From the NCBI RefSeq assembly GCF_015207375.1, contig NZ_JADEWY010000053.1, positions 1-40,744 on the forward strand: 40,744 nucleotides of DNA. Reading direction: 5' to 3'. Made by a program: the position numbers and the translations under genes. The notes below the pieces were generated by a model. That model worked only from the letters and a program-made list of their open reading frames with translations. It was not told the origin of the DNA and did no database searches. Of this stretch, positions 15,910-24,273 are shown in pieces. How positions within the stretch are numbered: the stretch's first letter is position 1; each line of letters starts with the position of its first letter. This stretch comes from Coleofasciculus sp. LEGE 07092. GTDB taxonomy: Bacteria; Cyanobacteriota; Cyanobacteriia; Cyanobacteriales; Coleofasciculaceae.

Positions 15910-16695
15910 ATGGCAATGAAACGTATTTCCCTAACCCCTTGGGGGGTTTACTCCGTCTGGCATCGTCATGCGAAGGTCTATCAAAGAACCTGGCTCGTTA
16001 ATAGTTTGCCGCCTCTTTCAGAACCCTTAATTTATCTCGTTGCATTTGGCTATGGTTTGACCCCCCTGGTGGGAGACGTTCCTTATAATGGTCAAACTAT
16101 CTCTTACCTGAAATTTCTTGCACCGGGAATGATGGCAGTTGGTGTGTTGTTCCAGTCATTTTTTGAAGGGGCATTTGGCAGTTTTATCCGCCTAAGCTAT
16201 CAAAAAACCTGGCAAGCACTATTAACTGCACCGTTGAGTTTCACAGAAGTGTTTCTGGGAGAGTGGTTATGGGCGGCAACCAAAGGGACAATGGCAGGGT
16301 GTTTGACGGGTTTAGTCGCTGTTATCTGGGGACTCTACTCGGGTTGGCATTTACTGGTATCGTTACCTCTGATTATTTTGGGTAGTCTGATTTTTGCGGT
16401 TATGGGACTGTTTACAGCAGGAACGGTGCGGACTATCGATCAAATTAACGTGCCGATTTTCTTATTTATCGTTCCCATGTTTACGCTCTGCGGCACTTAC
16501 TTTCCTCGTGATACTCTGCCTCCAGTGTTGGGTTCTGTAGCAGCCGTGTTGCCCCTGGCGTCAGTAGTTGATCTCTTGCGCTGGCCCCTAGGATTACCCG
16601 GATTCTGGTTTTTAGAGTTACTTTGGCTGCTGTTGTGGGTTAGTGTTTTTGCCGTACTCGCTTGGCGGCAAATTTATCCGCAGTTATTCCGGTAA
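15910..16695 (+). CDS. ABC-2 type exporter permease
   Basis: Inner-membrane permease, 261 residues, partner of the ATPase at 14812. It has six hydrophobic segments, and the pattern WLVNSLPPLSEPLIYLVAFGYGL followed by FLAPGMMAVGVLFQSFFEGA and FLFIVPMFTLCGTYFP is that of the ABC-2/DrrB-NodJ family. The gene lies 153 bases after the ATPase gene on the same strand, and the inverted repeat between them could modulate the downstream half of a shared message. ATG codons at 15910 and 15916 are both possible. Confidence 0.9.
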   Translation: MAMKRISLTPWGVYSVWHRHAKVYQRTWLVNSLPPLSEPLIYLVAFGYGLTPLVGDVPYNGQTISYLKFLAPGMMAVGVLFQSFFEGAFGSFIRLSYQKTWQALLTAPLSFTEVFLGEWLWAATKGTMAGCLTGLVAVIWGLYSGWHLLVSLPLIILGSLIFAVMGLFTAGTVRTIDQINVPIFLFIVPMFTLCGTYFPRDTLPPVLGSVAAVLPLASVVDLLRWPLGLPGFWFLELLWLLLWVSVFAVLAWRQIYPQLFR

Positions 16696-16712
16696 TTGCG
16701 AAGGATGAGGAT

Positions 16713-16729
16713 AAAAGCGATCGCTTTTT
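16713..16729 (+). terminator. Possible terminator after the exporter operon
   Basis: AAAAGC, GATC, GCTTTTT begins 18 bases after the permease stop. It is a short palindrome centred on a HIP1 octamer and followed by T, so it may simply be a HIP1 site. Confidence 0.25.
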
Positions 16730-16896
16730 AAGTAGAATGGCACCTGACGTAAGGCTCTCCAGTTAGCTTAGTTCGGATAGCCTCAGGAAAGAGCCTTCGG
16801 GATTGAATTGACAGCAATGGTTTACTGCTGTGTCAGCATATTCTTGAGTTATAGTGGGTAAGCCGCAAAAATAGGGAACTAGACAAGGAGGGTTTG

Positions 16897-17799
16897 GTGT
16901 TATCTGTTGCCCGCAAGATTTCAACGTTGGCGAAATGCTTGAAAGCGGAACGAGTGACCGCAACCCTTGCCGTGAGTATAACCGCTGGGGTCTTGACCTG
17001 TTTGGAGCCAGTACAAGCTTTGCAGGTGCGAGTGACTCCAGATAATCCGCAGTTGGGCGACACACTATCAGTAGTCATTCAAACCGATATCCCAGAACAG
17101 CAGCCAACGGTTTCAATGCAGCAGCAAGCTTACCCGGCTTTTGCCTTGAGAACCAATCGTTATCGAACCTTACTACCCACCAGTCCCTTAGATAAACCGG
17201 GAACCCTACAAATTCAGGTAACTGGGGATGGTGAAGTAAAAAACATTACTGTACCACTACGCAATCGCTCCTTTCCCACCCAACGCATCCGGCTTTCCGG
17301 TCGCGCCAATCAACCAGCAACCGAGCTAGAATTGAGCCGCGTTGCCCAGTTTAAAAAATTAGTGACGCCTCAAAAATTCTGGAACGGACCGTTTTTGAAA
17401 CCCAATAGCGGTCGAGTTTCAACAATTTTTGGTATCCGCCGCTACTATAACGGTGTCTTTGCCGAAGATTACTACCATCGCGGCGTTGACTATGCTGCTG
17501 GTAGGGGTTCCCCAGTCGTTGCGCCTGCCGCAGGACAAGTGGCACTGGTAGGCAGAGAATCAGAGGGATTCCGAGTTCACGGAAATACGGTAGGAATTGA
17601 CCACGGTCAAGGCGTCCTCAGTATTATGCTGCACTTGAATCAAATTGATGTCAAAGAAGGAGATTTTGTCCAAGCAGGTCAGAGAATTGGTACAGTGGGT
17701 TCGACTGGAGCTTCTACAGGTCCTCACCTACATTGGGGTCTTTATGTTCAAGGCATTTCCGTTGATCCGGTTCCCTGGAGATTCCAAGGAGTTGAGTAA
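16897..17799 (+). CDS. M23-family metallopeptidase
   Basis: Secreted or membrane-anchored zinc peptidase of the LytM/M23 fold, cleaving peptidoglycan cross-bridges. An N-terminal hydrophobic segment follows a basic start (ARKISTLAKCLKAERVTATLAVSITAGVL), a beta-rich domain spans about 40-165, and the catalytic domain is C-terminal: zinc ligands in HRGVDYA (His and Asp) and the HLH of TGPHLHWGLY, with HGQGVLSIMLHLNQ between. TTG at 16894 and GTG at 16897 are both open; AAGGAGGG at 16885-16892 sits four bases before the GTG, which is the better start. 300 residues. It neighbours a ComFB-type gene and an L,D-transpeptidase, so this stretch is concerned with the cell wall. Confidence 0.93.
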   Translation: MLSVARKISTLAKCLKAERVTATLAVSITAGVLTCLEPVQALQVRVTPDNPQLGDTLSVVIQTDIPEQQPTVSMQQQAYPAFALRTNRYRTLLPTSPLDKPGTLQIQVTGDGEVKNITVPLRNRSFPTQRIRLSGRANQPATELELSRVAQFKKLVTPQKFWNGPFLKPNSGRVSTIFGIRRYYNGVFAEDYYHRGVDYAAGRGSPVVAPAAGQVALVGRESEGFRVHGNTVGIDHGQGVLSIMLHLNQIDVKEGDFVQAGQRIGTVGSTGASTGPHLHWGLYVQGISVDPVPWRFQGVE

Positions 17800-17919
17800 A
17801 GCTGTTTTTAAGTTTTGCTGAAGTTTTATAAATTTCACCAAATTTTGTGATTAATTAAGAAGTAAACGGTGGCAGCCTTCTCCCATCTTGGCAACTACTG
17901 GGAAGCACAATCCAACACC

Positions 17920-18459
17920 ATGAGTATTGAAAAAATCGTAGAACAGGCTTTGCAAGATGGTTACTTGACCCCAATCATGGAAACGGAGGTGGGACGCATC
18001 TGTGATACTGCCTCAGAACTTTCAATTGAAGAATACATGGCATTAGATCGGCTGATGGGGGCGCTGCTGACAGGTGAAGTAGTGGCAGTACCTCGCAAGC
18101 AGTTTATCAATGTTATGGAGGAATTGGTACTCACCGAAGCGATCGCCAAAGTTGCCGAAATTGAAGCCACCAGTGATCGGGTTTTAGATGTCGGTGATAT
18201 TGCCGCCTATGCCTTGAACCGACTCCCCCCTCTCTATGCCACGACAGAAGAAGGTGCAAAATACCAGCGTCACCGAGCCAAAGAGGAACTTCAGAAACTG
18301 ATTACTCAGCAAGTCAAAGCCGCGATCGCCAACAACTTGAACCGACCTGACTTTGGCTCCGAACGCCAAGCCATCCGCAAGAGTACTGGAATGGATGTAC
18401 TTCAGCAGGTTAGTAGCTTGCTACAGGATTATGCACCCAACTTCGAGCCAAAAGGCTAA
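17920..18459 (+). CDS. ComFB-family protein, likely cyclic-dinucleotide receptor
   Basis: About 179 residues. The region FINVMEELVLTEAIAKVAEIEA...DIAAYALNRLPPLYATTEEG is characteristic of the ComFB (late competence) domain, flanked by an N-terminal alpha-helical part and a C-terminal helix rich in charged residues. ComFB-family proteins of cyanobacteria have been reported to bind c-di-GMP and/or c-di-AMP and to influence cell size and competence; whether this copy binds either is inferred. The ATG at 17920 is preferred over a GTG at 17869, because similarity begins at SIEKIVEQALQDGYLTPIME. It lies 120 bases after the M23 peptidase gene, possibly co-transcribed. Confidence 0.85.
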   Translation: MSIEKIVEQALQDGYLTPIMETEVGRICDTASELSIEEYMALDRLMGALLTGEVVAVPRKQFINVMEELVLTEAIAKVAEIEATSDRVLDVGDIAAYALNRLPPLYATTEEGAKYQRHRAKEELQKLITQQVKAAIANNLNRPDFGSERQAIRKSTGMDVLQQVSSLLQDYAPNFEPKG

Positions 18460-18487
18460 TCATTCATCAACCGATAGCCTATCCGTT

Positions 18488-18554
18488 ACATCCGTTACTG
18501 AATCCGTTGCCACTGGCTGATCTAAGAACAAAGGACGATCTAAGAACAAAGGAC
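18488..18554. repeat. CCGTTAC repeat plus 18-bp tandem duplication
   Basis: 18488-18513 is a third copy of the 26-nt repeat found at 15.8 kb. Directly after it, GATCTAAGAACAAAGGAC occurs twice in tandem (18519-18536 and 18537-18554), the second copy touching the stop codon of the L,D-transpeptidase gene. Confidence 0.8.
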
Positions 18555-19300
18555 TATTTCCGCACGATAACTGCGGTTCCCACACGCACTTGCTCATACA
18601 ATGCCCGAATATCAGTATTGCGCATCCGTAAGCAGCCGTGGGAAATTCGCTGTCCGATCAGTGTTTCGTTGTTAGTTCCGTGAAAGCCTATTTGATGATA
18701 GTCGTCAGTCCAAAAACCAATCCATCGATCTCCTAAAGGATTATTCGGTCCAGTAGGGATGAGGTCGCCAGTAATCGGTTGCTTCCAGACTGGATTGTGT
18801 TGTTTTCGCAAAACGTTGAAAGTTCCAGTCGGCGTCTCCCAACCGGGCTGACCAACAGCCACTGGATAGCTACCGAGCAGTTGATCTCCCCAGTAACTGT
18901 ATACTTTGGCATCATCCAAATCTACAACTATTCGAGATCCAATCGCAGCGATCGCCTTCGTTAAGTGGGGAATGACTGGCGATACCTCATTAATGCCCTC
19001 TTGGTGAAAGTAACCAGGATTGGGAAGGAGTAACTGAGCGAAAGGAAACGACGAGTTGAAACCCAATGCATAATTTAGTAAAAATTGACTTCCCAACCAT
19101 TCAGCTTTAGTCGATGGGTTTTGGGAAGAAAATGATTTAGCGTTCCCAAAAGGAAAACGCAAGTTACTCTTGACAGATTGAGTAATATTAGGTAGTACTG
19201 AATTTGGCTTAGGTTTCTGCCAAGCCACTGATAGGAACAGTCCCGCTGATCCAAAGCAAAGGATCATTAAGCTGGTCTTCAGTGAGGTGTTTATGCCCAT
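18554..19300 (-). CDS. L,D-transpeptidase (YkuD family)
   Basis: Periplasmic enzyme forming 3-3 peptidoglycan cross-links or attaching proteins to the wall. 248 residues with an N-terminal signal anchor (LMILCFGSAGLFLSVAW). The YkuD catalytic region is clear: IGFHGTNNETLIG followed by the active-site motif SHGCLRMRN, with the cysteine and histidine in place. An ATG at 19300 is preferred over a TTG at 19306; no ribosome site is clear. It converges on the ComFB-type gene, with a repeat between the two stops. Confidence 0.93.
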   Translation of the reverse strand: MGINTSLKTSLMILCFGSAGLFLSVAWQKPKPNSVLPNITQSVKSNLRFPFGNAKSFSSQNPSTKAEWLGSQFLLNYALGFNSSFPFAQLLLPNPGYFHQEGINEVSPVIPHLTKAIAAIGSRIVVDLDDAKVYSYWGDQLLGSYPVAVGQPGWETPTGTFNVLRKQHNPVWKQPITGDLIPTGPNNPLGDRWIGFWTDDYHQIGFHGTNNETLIGQRISHGCLRMRNTDIRALYEQVRVGTAVIVRK

Positions 19301-19306
19301 AATCAA

Positions 19307-19653
19307 GTAGGAGTTTTAGCAAAGGGCAACTCTACGTTAACAATTACTATGAACCTATCTCCTAACTCCTATAACCCAAGCATTTTCTCCGGACGCTTCT
19401 GCTATCCCTAAGAAGTGTAGTAGTAGCTCCCAAGATGTTTGACTTTGCGACAGACAGAAGTGGCACTTCAATAGGAGCAAGCCACTTTTGTTACAGAATT
19501 ACCCGTTTGGGGGATGTTGTTGGTCAGTCTCAAGAGCGATGATAGCTAGTTATGCAGTGACTGCTTTATTAGTCGCTCGGCAATACCCAACTCAACATTA
19601 GCTGACTCTAACGGGAACTCTTTGTGAAGTCTGGGCGTCTTTGGGAGGAAAGG
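19307..19653. other. Intergenic region upstream of sigG
   Basis: About 350 bases with no gene. It separates the divergent L,D-transpeptidase and sigG genes and probably holds both promoters. A 7-bp hairpin (AAGTGGC ... GCCACTT, 19458-19487) is the only structure I see. Confidence 0.5.
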
Positions 19654-19674
19654 ATGTTCTCGCACCCATTCTGA
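19643..19674 (+). promoter_or_regulatory. Six-codon leader ORF before sigG
   Basis: GGGAGGAAAGG (19643-19653) is the best ribosome site in this region, and it serves an ATG at 19654 that encodes only MFSHPF before a TGA at 19672-19674. The sigG ATG follows three bases later in the same frame, without its own ribosome site. The layout suggests translation of sigG by reinitiation after the short leader. Confidence 0.5.
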
Positions 19675-19677
19675 TCC

Positions 19678-20334
19678 ATGAGCCAATCGATTTCTGTATC
19701 CTGGTCAACGGTTGAGGCACAAGTTCCTCAAATACCGGTGCAACCTGACAAACTCTCTAACTACGATTTGATTTTGCGCTGTCAGGAAGGCATTCGCCCC
19801 GATCGCGTAGCCTTCGCTGAATTGCTACGTCGGTATCAATCCCATGTGGATAAAATCTTGTACCACCTAGCTCCCGACTGGCAGGATAGAGCGGACTTGG
19901 CACAAGAAGTGTGGATTAGGGTTTACCGAAATGTCAAGCGACTTAACGAACCTGTCAAGTTTCAAGGATGGTTGAGCCGCATTGCTACAAATCTGTTTTA
20001 TGATGAACTGCGCAAACGTAAGCGCGTAGCGAGTCCCCTATCCCTAGATGCTCCCCGTCGCATGGATGACGGTGAAATGGACTGGGAAATTGCTGCCGAT
20101 AATCCAAGTCCTGATGAAGATATGACTACGCGAGAGTTTTATGAACAGCTCCGCGAAGCCATCGCCGACTTGCCAGAGGTGTTCCGCACAACGATTGTCC
20201 TGCGAGAAATTGAAGGCATGGCTTACGAGGAAATTGCCGAAATCACAGGCGTCTCCTTGGGAACCGTCAAGTCAAGAATTGCTAGAGCTAGATCCCGCTT
20301 GCAATCGCAACTCCAAACTTATCTGGAAGCTTGA
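19678..20334 (+). CDS. sigG: RNA polymerase sigma factor SigG (group 3/ECF type)
   Basis: 218-residue sigma factor with region 2 (about 45-110: FAELLRRYQSHVDKIL, then DLAQEVWIRVYRNV and WLSRIATNLFYDELRKRKR) and region 4 (about 155-212: LPEVFRTTIVLREIEGMAYEEIAEITGVSLGTVKSRIARAR). No regions 1 or 3 are present, so it is an alternative factor for envelope or other stress. I recognise the sequence as the conserved cyanobacterial SigG. It is followed at 20448 by a membrane protein of the anti-sigma type on the same strand, presumably its partner. The ATG at 19678 agrees with the conserved N-terminus. Confidence 0.93.
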   Translation: MSQSISVSWSTVEAQVPQIPVQPDKLSNYDLILRCQEGIRPDRVAFAELLRRYQSHVDKILYHLAPDWQDRADLAQEVWIRVYRNVKRLNEPVKFQGWLSRIATNLFYDELRKRKRVASPLSLDAPRRMDDGEMDWEIAADNPSPDEDMTTREFYEQLREAIADLPEVFRTTIVLREIEGMAYEEIAEITGVSLGTVKSRIARARSRLQSQLQTYLEA

Positions 20335-20447
20335 TTGTGAGTTTCTTACTCGGGAACAGTTTCCCCAGGCAGTTGTTCATTTATTATGGGATTAATAAAG
20401 ATCCTTTGTTCATTAAGCGCTTGGTATAAGGCGGTGGTGATCGGAAC

Positions 20448-20981
20448 ATGAACTCTAATTTTGACGCCCGCAAACCTTCTTGGCAAAAAGCTCCCAGAGA
20501 AATGGATAGCCTACAGCGCGATCGCTTTGAATTGCTCAGTGCCTACATTGACGGTGAGGTGACGGCAGCAGAACGCTATCAGGTGCAAGAGTGGTTGGAC
20601 ACCGATCCAAACATGAAGTGCTTGTACGCCCGACTTGTGAAGCTACGTCAGGGGGTACAAAAACTCCCAGTTCCACAAACCGAAACGACAGCTCAAGAGA
20701 CGGCTCGGCACGTTTTTGCGCGGATTGACCGTCGCCGGATTCGCAATACAGTAGTTTGGGGAGGAGCTGCGATTGCCGCATTGTTTGTCAGTGCCGTATC
20801 AGGAGTTTTTCCAGGTAGTCAGCCATCAATGCTACGTTTTGCTGAATCCCCTGAACCCAAGGAAGTTGCAGAACCCCTGATGATTGCAGTTAACCGACCT
20901 GTTATTGAGATTCCCAAGGCAGCGGTTTCATCTGTAGAAAAATTTGTGGAGGCACCCGCAGTCAATCCTGATCTCAACTAG
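20448..20981 (+). CDS. Membrane-bound anti-sigma factor for SigG
   Basis: 177 residues. The N-terminal part contains FELLSAYIDGEVTAAERYQVQEWLDTDP, the helical anti-sigma domain that grips a group 3 sigma factor; the HxxxCxxC zinc motif of ZAS proteins is missing. A single membrane helix is at about 103-122 (VVWGGAAIAALFVSAVSGVF), and a short C-terminal periplasmic tail follows. This is the architecture of an inhibitor released by a signal from the membrane. It lies 113 bases after sigG, on the same strand; a role as SigG partner is inferred from position and domain. Confidence 0.88.
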   Translation: MNSNFDARKPSWQKAPREMDSLQRDRFELLSAYIDGEVTAAERYQVQEWLDTDPNMKCLYARLVKLRQGVQKLPVPQTETTAQETARHVFARIDRRRIRNTVVWGGAAIAALFVSAVSGVFPGSQPSMLRFAESPEPKEVAEPLMIAVNRPVIEIPKAAVSSVEKFVEAPAVNPDLN

Positions 20982-21220
20982 TACGGCGTGGCAGCAGTAA
21001 AGCTACCCTTCACGCATCAGTAAACTACAGCACAAATCGCTGCATATTAACCCGGATCCGCTTTCTGTTTTTGGTCGCAATTCCTCCCCCACTCAGCACA
21101 TCAAATTCTGGACGAATTTTCGTTTTTTGAGTAGAGGCTTCCTGGCGACATTTTTGGTGAAGGCGTAAATTTTCAGGTAGTAGTAGAGAGTGGTTCTCAC
21201 GCTGAGTGGAGTACACTCAT

Positions 21221-21637
21221 CTATATTCCTAACTTCTGACTCCAACACCCCGACTGGATTGGGATACCTCCCAGACGATTAACCCGCTCACAGTTCATTA
21301 GATAGACCCAAGCCCATCCTAGCGATTGCCGCGCTAGGTTATAGATTTGAACTTTTTGTCGATAATATTCATTTTTGTCTAGCGTCCGATTTGGGTTGTA
21401 ACCTTCCAACTCATCCAGGACGCCTAAAATTGCTGGATCGGTAAATGTAAGCAAGAATCCGCTAACGGCAATGTCTCCAGGTGTCATGGCAGGATAACCC
21501 ACAGGCAAATCGAACAATTTACCAAAAGCGATCGCTCTTATTTCTTCAACCACTTTCCCTACACAGTATCGGTTATAACTAATCTCTCCAGGTTTGAGGG
21601 TGCCGTAGACAAAGACTTTTAAGGGTTCGTGGTTCAT
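21221..21637 (-). CDS. Gamma-glutamylcyclotransferase-like protein
   Basis: 138-residue GGCT/AIG2-fold protein. The substrate-pocket motif is VFVYGTLKPGE near the N-terminus and the acidic catalytic segment is LDELEGYNP near residue 80, both typical. Family members cleave gamma-glutamyl amines or dipeptides to 5-oxoproline; the exact substrate here is unknown. It converges on the anti-sigma gene, and the 240 bases between them hold no recognisable gene. Confidence 0.87.
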   Translation of the reverse strand: MNHEPLKVFVYGTLKPGEISYNRYCVGKVVEEIRAIAFGKLFDLPVGYPAMTPGDIAVSGFLLTFTDPAILGVLDELEGYNPNRTLDKNEYYRQKVQIYNLARQSLGWAWVYLMNCERVNRLGGIPIQSGCWSQKLGI

Positions 21638-21699
21638 AGCTTGTGGGTTGATTTCTGAAGGGAAAAAGGGTGAGGGAATTTTTCCTTATCCTTAATTGT

Positions 21700-21821
21700 T
21701 ATATCCCGCTTCTGTCACTTTCCGAAATTATGACGAATTTCCGTCATTACAGCCAACTACACCTAACGCAAGAATCAGGGTTTGACCCCCATTTTTCGGA
21801 GTCTGACAGAAGAGGGATAAA
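21700..21821. mobile_element. MITE-like element
   Basis: Two inverted arms of about 27 bases enclose 68 bases without coding capacity. The left arm is TATCCCG-CTTCTGTCA-CTT-TCCGAA (21702-21726) and the right arm TTCGGA-GTC-TGACAGAAG-A-GGGATA (21795-21819), with the central three bases and one other mismatched. A second small palindrome (ATGACG ... CGTCAT) lies inside. The size and arms suit a miniature inverted-repeat element; I see no clear target duplication. Confidence 0.5.
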
Positions 21822-21890
21822 CCAATGCCTATTAGACATCTCCAGAAATTAAGGTTCAACTCACATCTTGCACCAGTAGCAACAACCCGC

Positions 21891-22083
21891 CAGTGGTTTT
21901 AACCACTGTCTCATAGTTAAAGTCGTCTCGCATACGACTGGATAAGACTTGTAGTCCATTTCAATGGACTTAAGCTATTAGCCCGGAGTTTGAACTCCGG
22001 GCTGATTTTCGGGCTTATCGACAAATGTGCAAGTTATCAGTTGAAATGGACTTGGTGCTATTAGACAGGGAATTTATTCCCTG
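21891..22083. repeat. Run of perfect hairpins (REP-like)
   Basis: Five palindromes follow each other: CAGTGGTT/AACCACTG (21891-21908), AGTCGT/ACGACT (21921-21939), AGTCCATT/AATGGACT (21953-21970), GCCCGGAGTT/AACTCCGGGC (21981-22002) and CAGGGAAT/ATTCCCTG (22066-22083). Four of the five have a two-base loop. A GTGCAAGTT.TCAGTTGAAA motif follows twice, near 22027 and 22109. No coding capacity is seen. Confidence 0.75.
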
Positions 22084-22138
22084 ACAGATGATGAGGTTAA
22101 TTGAGAATCGTGCAAGTTTTCAGTTGAAACGGGCAACA

Positions 22139-22211
<73 letters not shown>

Positions 22212-22248
22212 GATATCATACTTAGGATAACACAAAATTACAGCAAAA

Positions 22249-22821
22249 ATGTCCTCCGGTCAACTACACGATCGCATTACCTTGTGGAGCCTGCCTCTAG
22301 TCACGGGTTTGACTCTAGGACTAACCCAGAGGAGCGATCTAACACTCATTGTCTCCGGAGGGTTTCTTTTCAGCGGACTGCTGTTTAGTCCCGACTTAGA
22401 TCTTTACTCTCGTCCCTTCAAGCGCTGGGGTTGGTTGCGGTGGATTTGGATTCCTTACCAAAAGGTGATACGTCACCGCTCTATTTTTTCCCACGGATTG
22501 CTGATTGGTACGATCTTGCGGCTGCTATATCTAGCAATTTGGGTGATTGCCTTGGGTGGGTTGGGGTTGCTCATCGTGCAACTATTCCGGGATATTCCCT
22601 GGAATTGGCAAGAGTTGAGTCAACAGATCAAGCGATCGCTCTGGACTTATCGCTTTGAGTGGATTGCCCTATTTGCAGGATTGGAAGCAGGGGCAATACT
22701 CCATTCGCTCAGTGATTGGACGAGTTCTACTTACAAGCGCTTTAAACGAAAGCGGCAGAAACCCCAACGTCAAACCACCAGCCGTAAGCGCAAATCGTCT
22801 CGGCGTACCTCAAAGCGATGA
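22249..22821 (+). CDS. DUF2227-type membrane protein
   Basis: 190-residue membrane protein. It has the pattern of the DUF2227/YdjM-like putative metal-binding family: an N-terminal H-D pair (LHDRITLW), SPDLDLYSRP at about 47, HRSIFSHGLLIG at about 76 and LHSLSDW near 160, all conserved His/Asp positions that could hold a metal. Four or so hydrophobic helices alternate with these, and the C-terminal 30 residues are strongly basic (Lys/Arg with Gln and Ser). The function is not known. The gene is divergent from tRNA-Val. Confidence 0.75.
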   Translation: MSSGQLHDRITLWSLPLVTGLTLGLTQRSDLTLIVSGGFLFSGLLFSPDLDLYSRPFKRWGWLRWIWIPYQKVIRHRSIFSHGLLIGTILRLLYLAIWVIALGGLGLLIVQLFRDIPWNWQELSQQIKRSLWTYRFEWIALFAGLEAGAILHSLSDWTSSTYKRFKRKRQKPQRQTTSRKRKSSRRTSKR

Positions 22822-22901
22822 GGGGAATGGGGAGTAGGCTTCCGCCGTGAGCGTCAGACTTCGGCTTGAGCGCTCAGTCGAAAGCCGAACGGGAGTAAGG
22901 G
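22822..22901. repeat. STRR with nested CCGTGAGCG repeat
   Basis: GGGGAATGGGGAGTAGG, then a block beginning GCTTCCGCCGTGAGCG and ending GCCGAACGG, then GAGTAAGGGAA. The inner block is the same family as at 4572-4674 and 24,274-24,301. Confidence 0.75.
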
Positions 22902-22922
22902 AATTTTAGAAAACCTCAATTC

Positions 22923-23279
22923 TTAAAGCACCGCTTGAGCCTGAAGAATTCGCTCTACCCACAGTTGGTTCTGATCTAAAGTGAGAACAATTTTCTTGAA
23001 AGGTTCATCCCGTAACACCAATACCAGGTAATTTCGGTCGTTGGTAGCGTACCAGAATTCTTTGCCTGTGGAGGTGTAGTAAGTTCCAGCTTTAATCACT
23101 CCTGGTAGAAATGTACCTGGGGCGCGGATTTCTGTCCAACTGCTAGGCGGTTCATCCGTGGTAGCACTTTCGATATGGGTAAGGGGAATCTCAAAGCTTT
23201 TGTCCCAACTCACTGCCCACAGTTGCTCATACCATTCCAGCTCAATCCTTAGTTTGTTATCGATGATACTCAGATTCAT
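22923..23279 (-). CDS. Conserved hypothetical protein, possible bacterial PH-like domain
   Basis: 118 residues, no signal peptide or membrane helix. Alternating hydrophobic strands (SIIDNKLRIELEWYEQLWAV, FEIPLTHIESATTD, YLVLVLRDEPFKKIVLTLD) ending in a helix WVERILQAQAV are compatible with a PH-like fold, but this is only a structural impression. AAGGAGGA lies just upstream of the ATG at 23279, so translation should be efficient. No known partner; it is divergent from mazG. Confidence 0.7.
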   Translation of the reverse strand: MNLSIIDNKLRIELEWYEQLWAVSWDKSFEIPLTHIESATTDEPPSSWTEIRAPGTFLPGVIKAGTYYTSTGKEFWYATNDRNYLVLVLRDEPFKKIVLTLDQNQLWVERILQAQAVL

Positions 23280-23407
23280 CGCTCTCCTCCTTGAGGGTTC
23301 GAGATGAAAAATAATTGAGAATTCCCCTATAGCTTAACCAAATCGTTGGAGTGGCAGAAGGCAACAATTTCGTTAAGAATAATGAAGTGGTTGTTGAGTA
23401 CCCCTTT

Positions 23408-24256
23408 ATGTCTAACCCCCAAGACGCCGCCCCAATAAATCCTCAAGCGTCTGTATTAGAAGCCCTGCAACAGCTTATTAATGTGGTTGCCCAGTTGCGA
23501 TCGCCTGACGGTGGCTGTCCTTGGGATCTTGCCCAGACACCCCAGACGCTGATACCCTACGTGATTGAAGAAGCCTATGAAGTTGTCGAGGCTATTCGTA
23601 GTGAGGATAAAAATGCGATCGCCGAAGAACTAGGAGACTTGCTATTACAAGTTGTACTGCAAGCTCAACTTGCATCTGAAGCCAGTCAGTTTACCCTCAA
23701 AGACGTAACCGATGGCATTACTCAAAAACTCATTCGCCGCCATCCTCACGTATTTGGGGATACAAACGTTCGAGATGCCGAAGAAGTTCGTCAAAACTGG
23801 GAGCAAATCAAGGCAGCAGAAAAAGGAGAAACTCCGGCTGAAACCCAGTTACTCAGTCGCAAACTCAGCAGTTATTCCCGGAAACTCCCCCCCCTAATGG
23901 CAGGGATGAAAATTTCTCAAAAAGCGGCTGCGGCTGGGTTTGAATGGCAAGACGTTAACGGGGTTTGGGCAAAATTTCACGAAGAATTAGCTGAATTTCA
24001 ACAAGCTATTGAGCAGGAAGACAAAACCCAGCAACAAGCAGAACTGGGAGATTTACTCTTTACTGTAATTAACCTAGCGCGTTGGTACGAACTCGACCCA
24101 GCCGAAGCCTTGCAGGGCACCAATAAGCGGTTTATCCAACGCCTAACCAGCATGGAAACGGTTGCCAATCGCTCATTCTCCGATTACACTCTGGAAGAAT
24201 TAGAACAGCTTTGGCAGCAAGCGAAAGCCGCCCTAAAAAATTCCAACCAATCTTGA
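23408..24256 (+). CDS. mazG: Nucleoside triphosphate pyrophosphohydrolase MazG
   Basis: Cytosolic house-cleaning enzyme that hydrolyses (d)NTPs to monophosphate and pyrophosphate. Two tandem MazG domains, the full-length arrangement: the first has GGCPWDLAQTPQTL, the metal-binding EEAYEVVEA and EELGDLLLQVVLQ (about 40-110); the second, at about 165-260, has EELAEFQQAI and AELGDLLFTVINLARW. The GTG at 23351 would add 19 residues, but the ATG at 23408 is more like the family start. 282 residues from there. The 3' end is followed by a dispersed repeat. Confidence 0.93.
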   Translation: MSNPQDAAPINPQASVLEALQQLINVVAQLRSPDGGCPWDLAQTPQTLIPYVIEEAYEVVEAIRSEDKNAIAEELGDLLLQVVLQAQLASEASQFTLKDVTDGITQKLIRRHPHVFGDTNVRDAEEVRQNWEQIKAAEKGETPAETQLLSRKLSSYSRKLPPLMAGMKISQKAAAAGFEWQDVNGVWAKFHEELAEFQQAIEQEDKTQQQAELGDLLFTVINLARWYELDPAEALQGTNKRFIQRLTSMETVANRSFSDYTLEELEQLWQQAKAALKNSNQS

Positions 24257-24273
24257 CGGCTTCCAGGTAGGGG

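Noticed and set aside
16730-16893. A c-di-AMP (ydaO) riboswitch before the M23 peptidase gene
   Set aside because: Such riboswitches often precede wall peptidases, so I looked, but the conserved core is not visible; only a simple hairpin near 16810-16835 is seen.
21025-21216. A 63-residue minus-strand protein after the gamma-glutamylcyclotransferase-like gene
   Set aside because: GTG start without a ribosome site and no recognisable domain or composition typical of a real protein.
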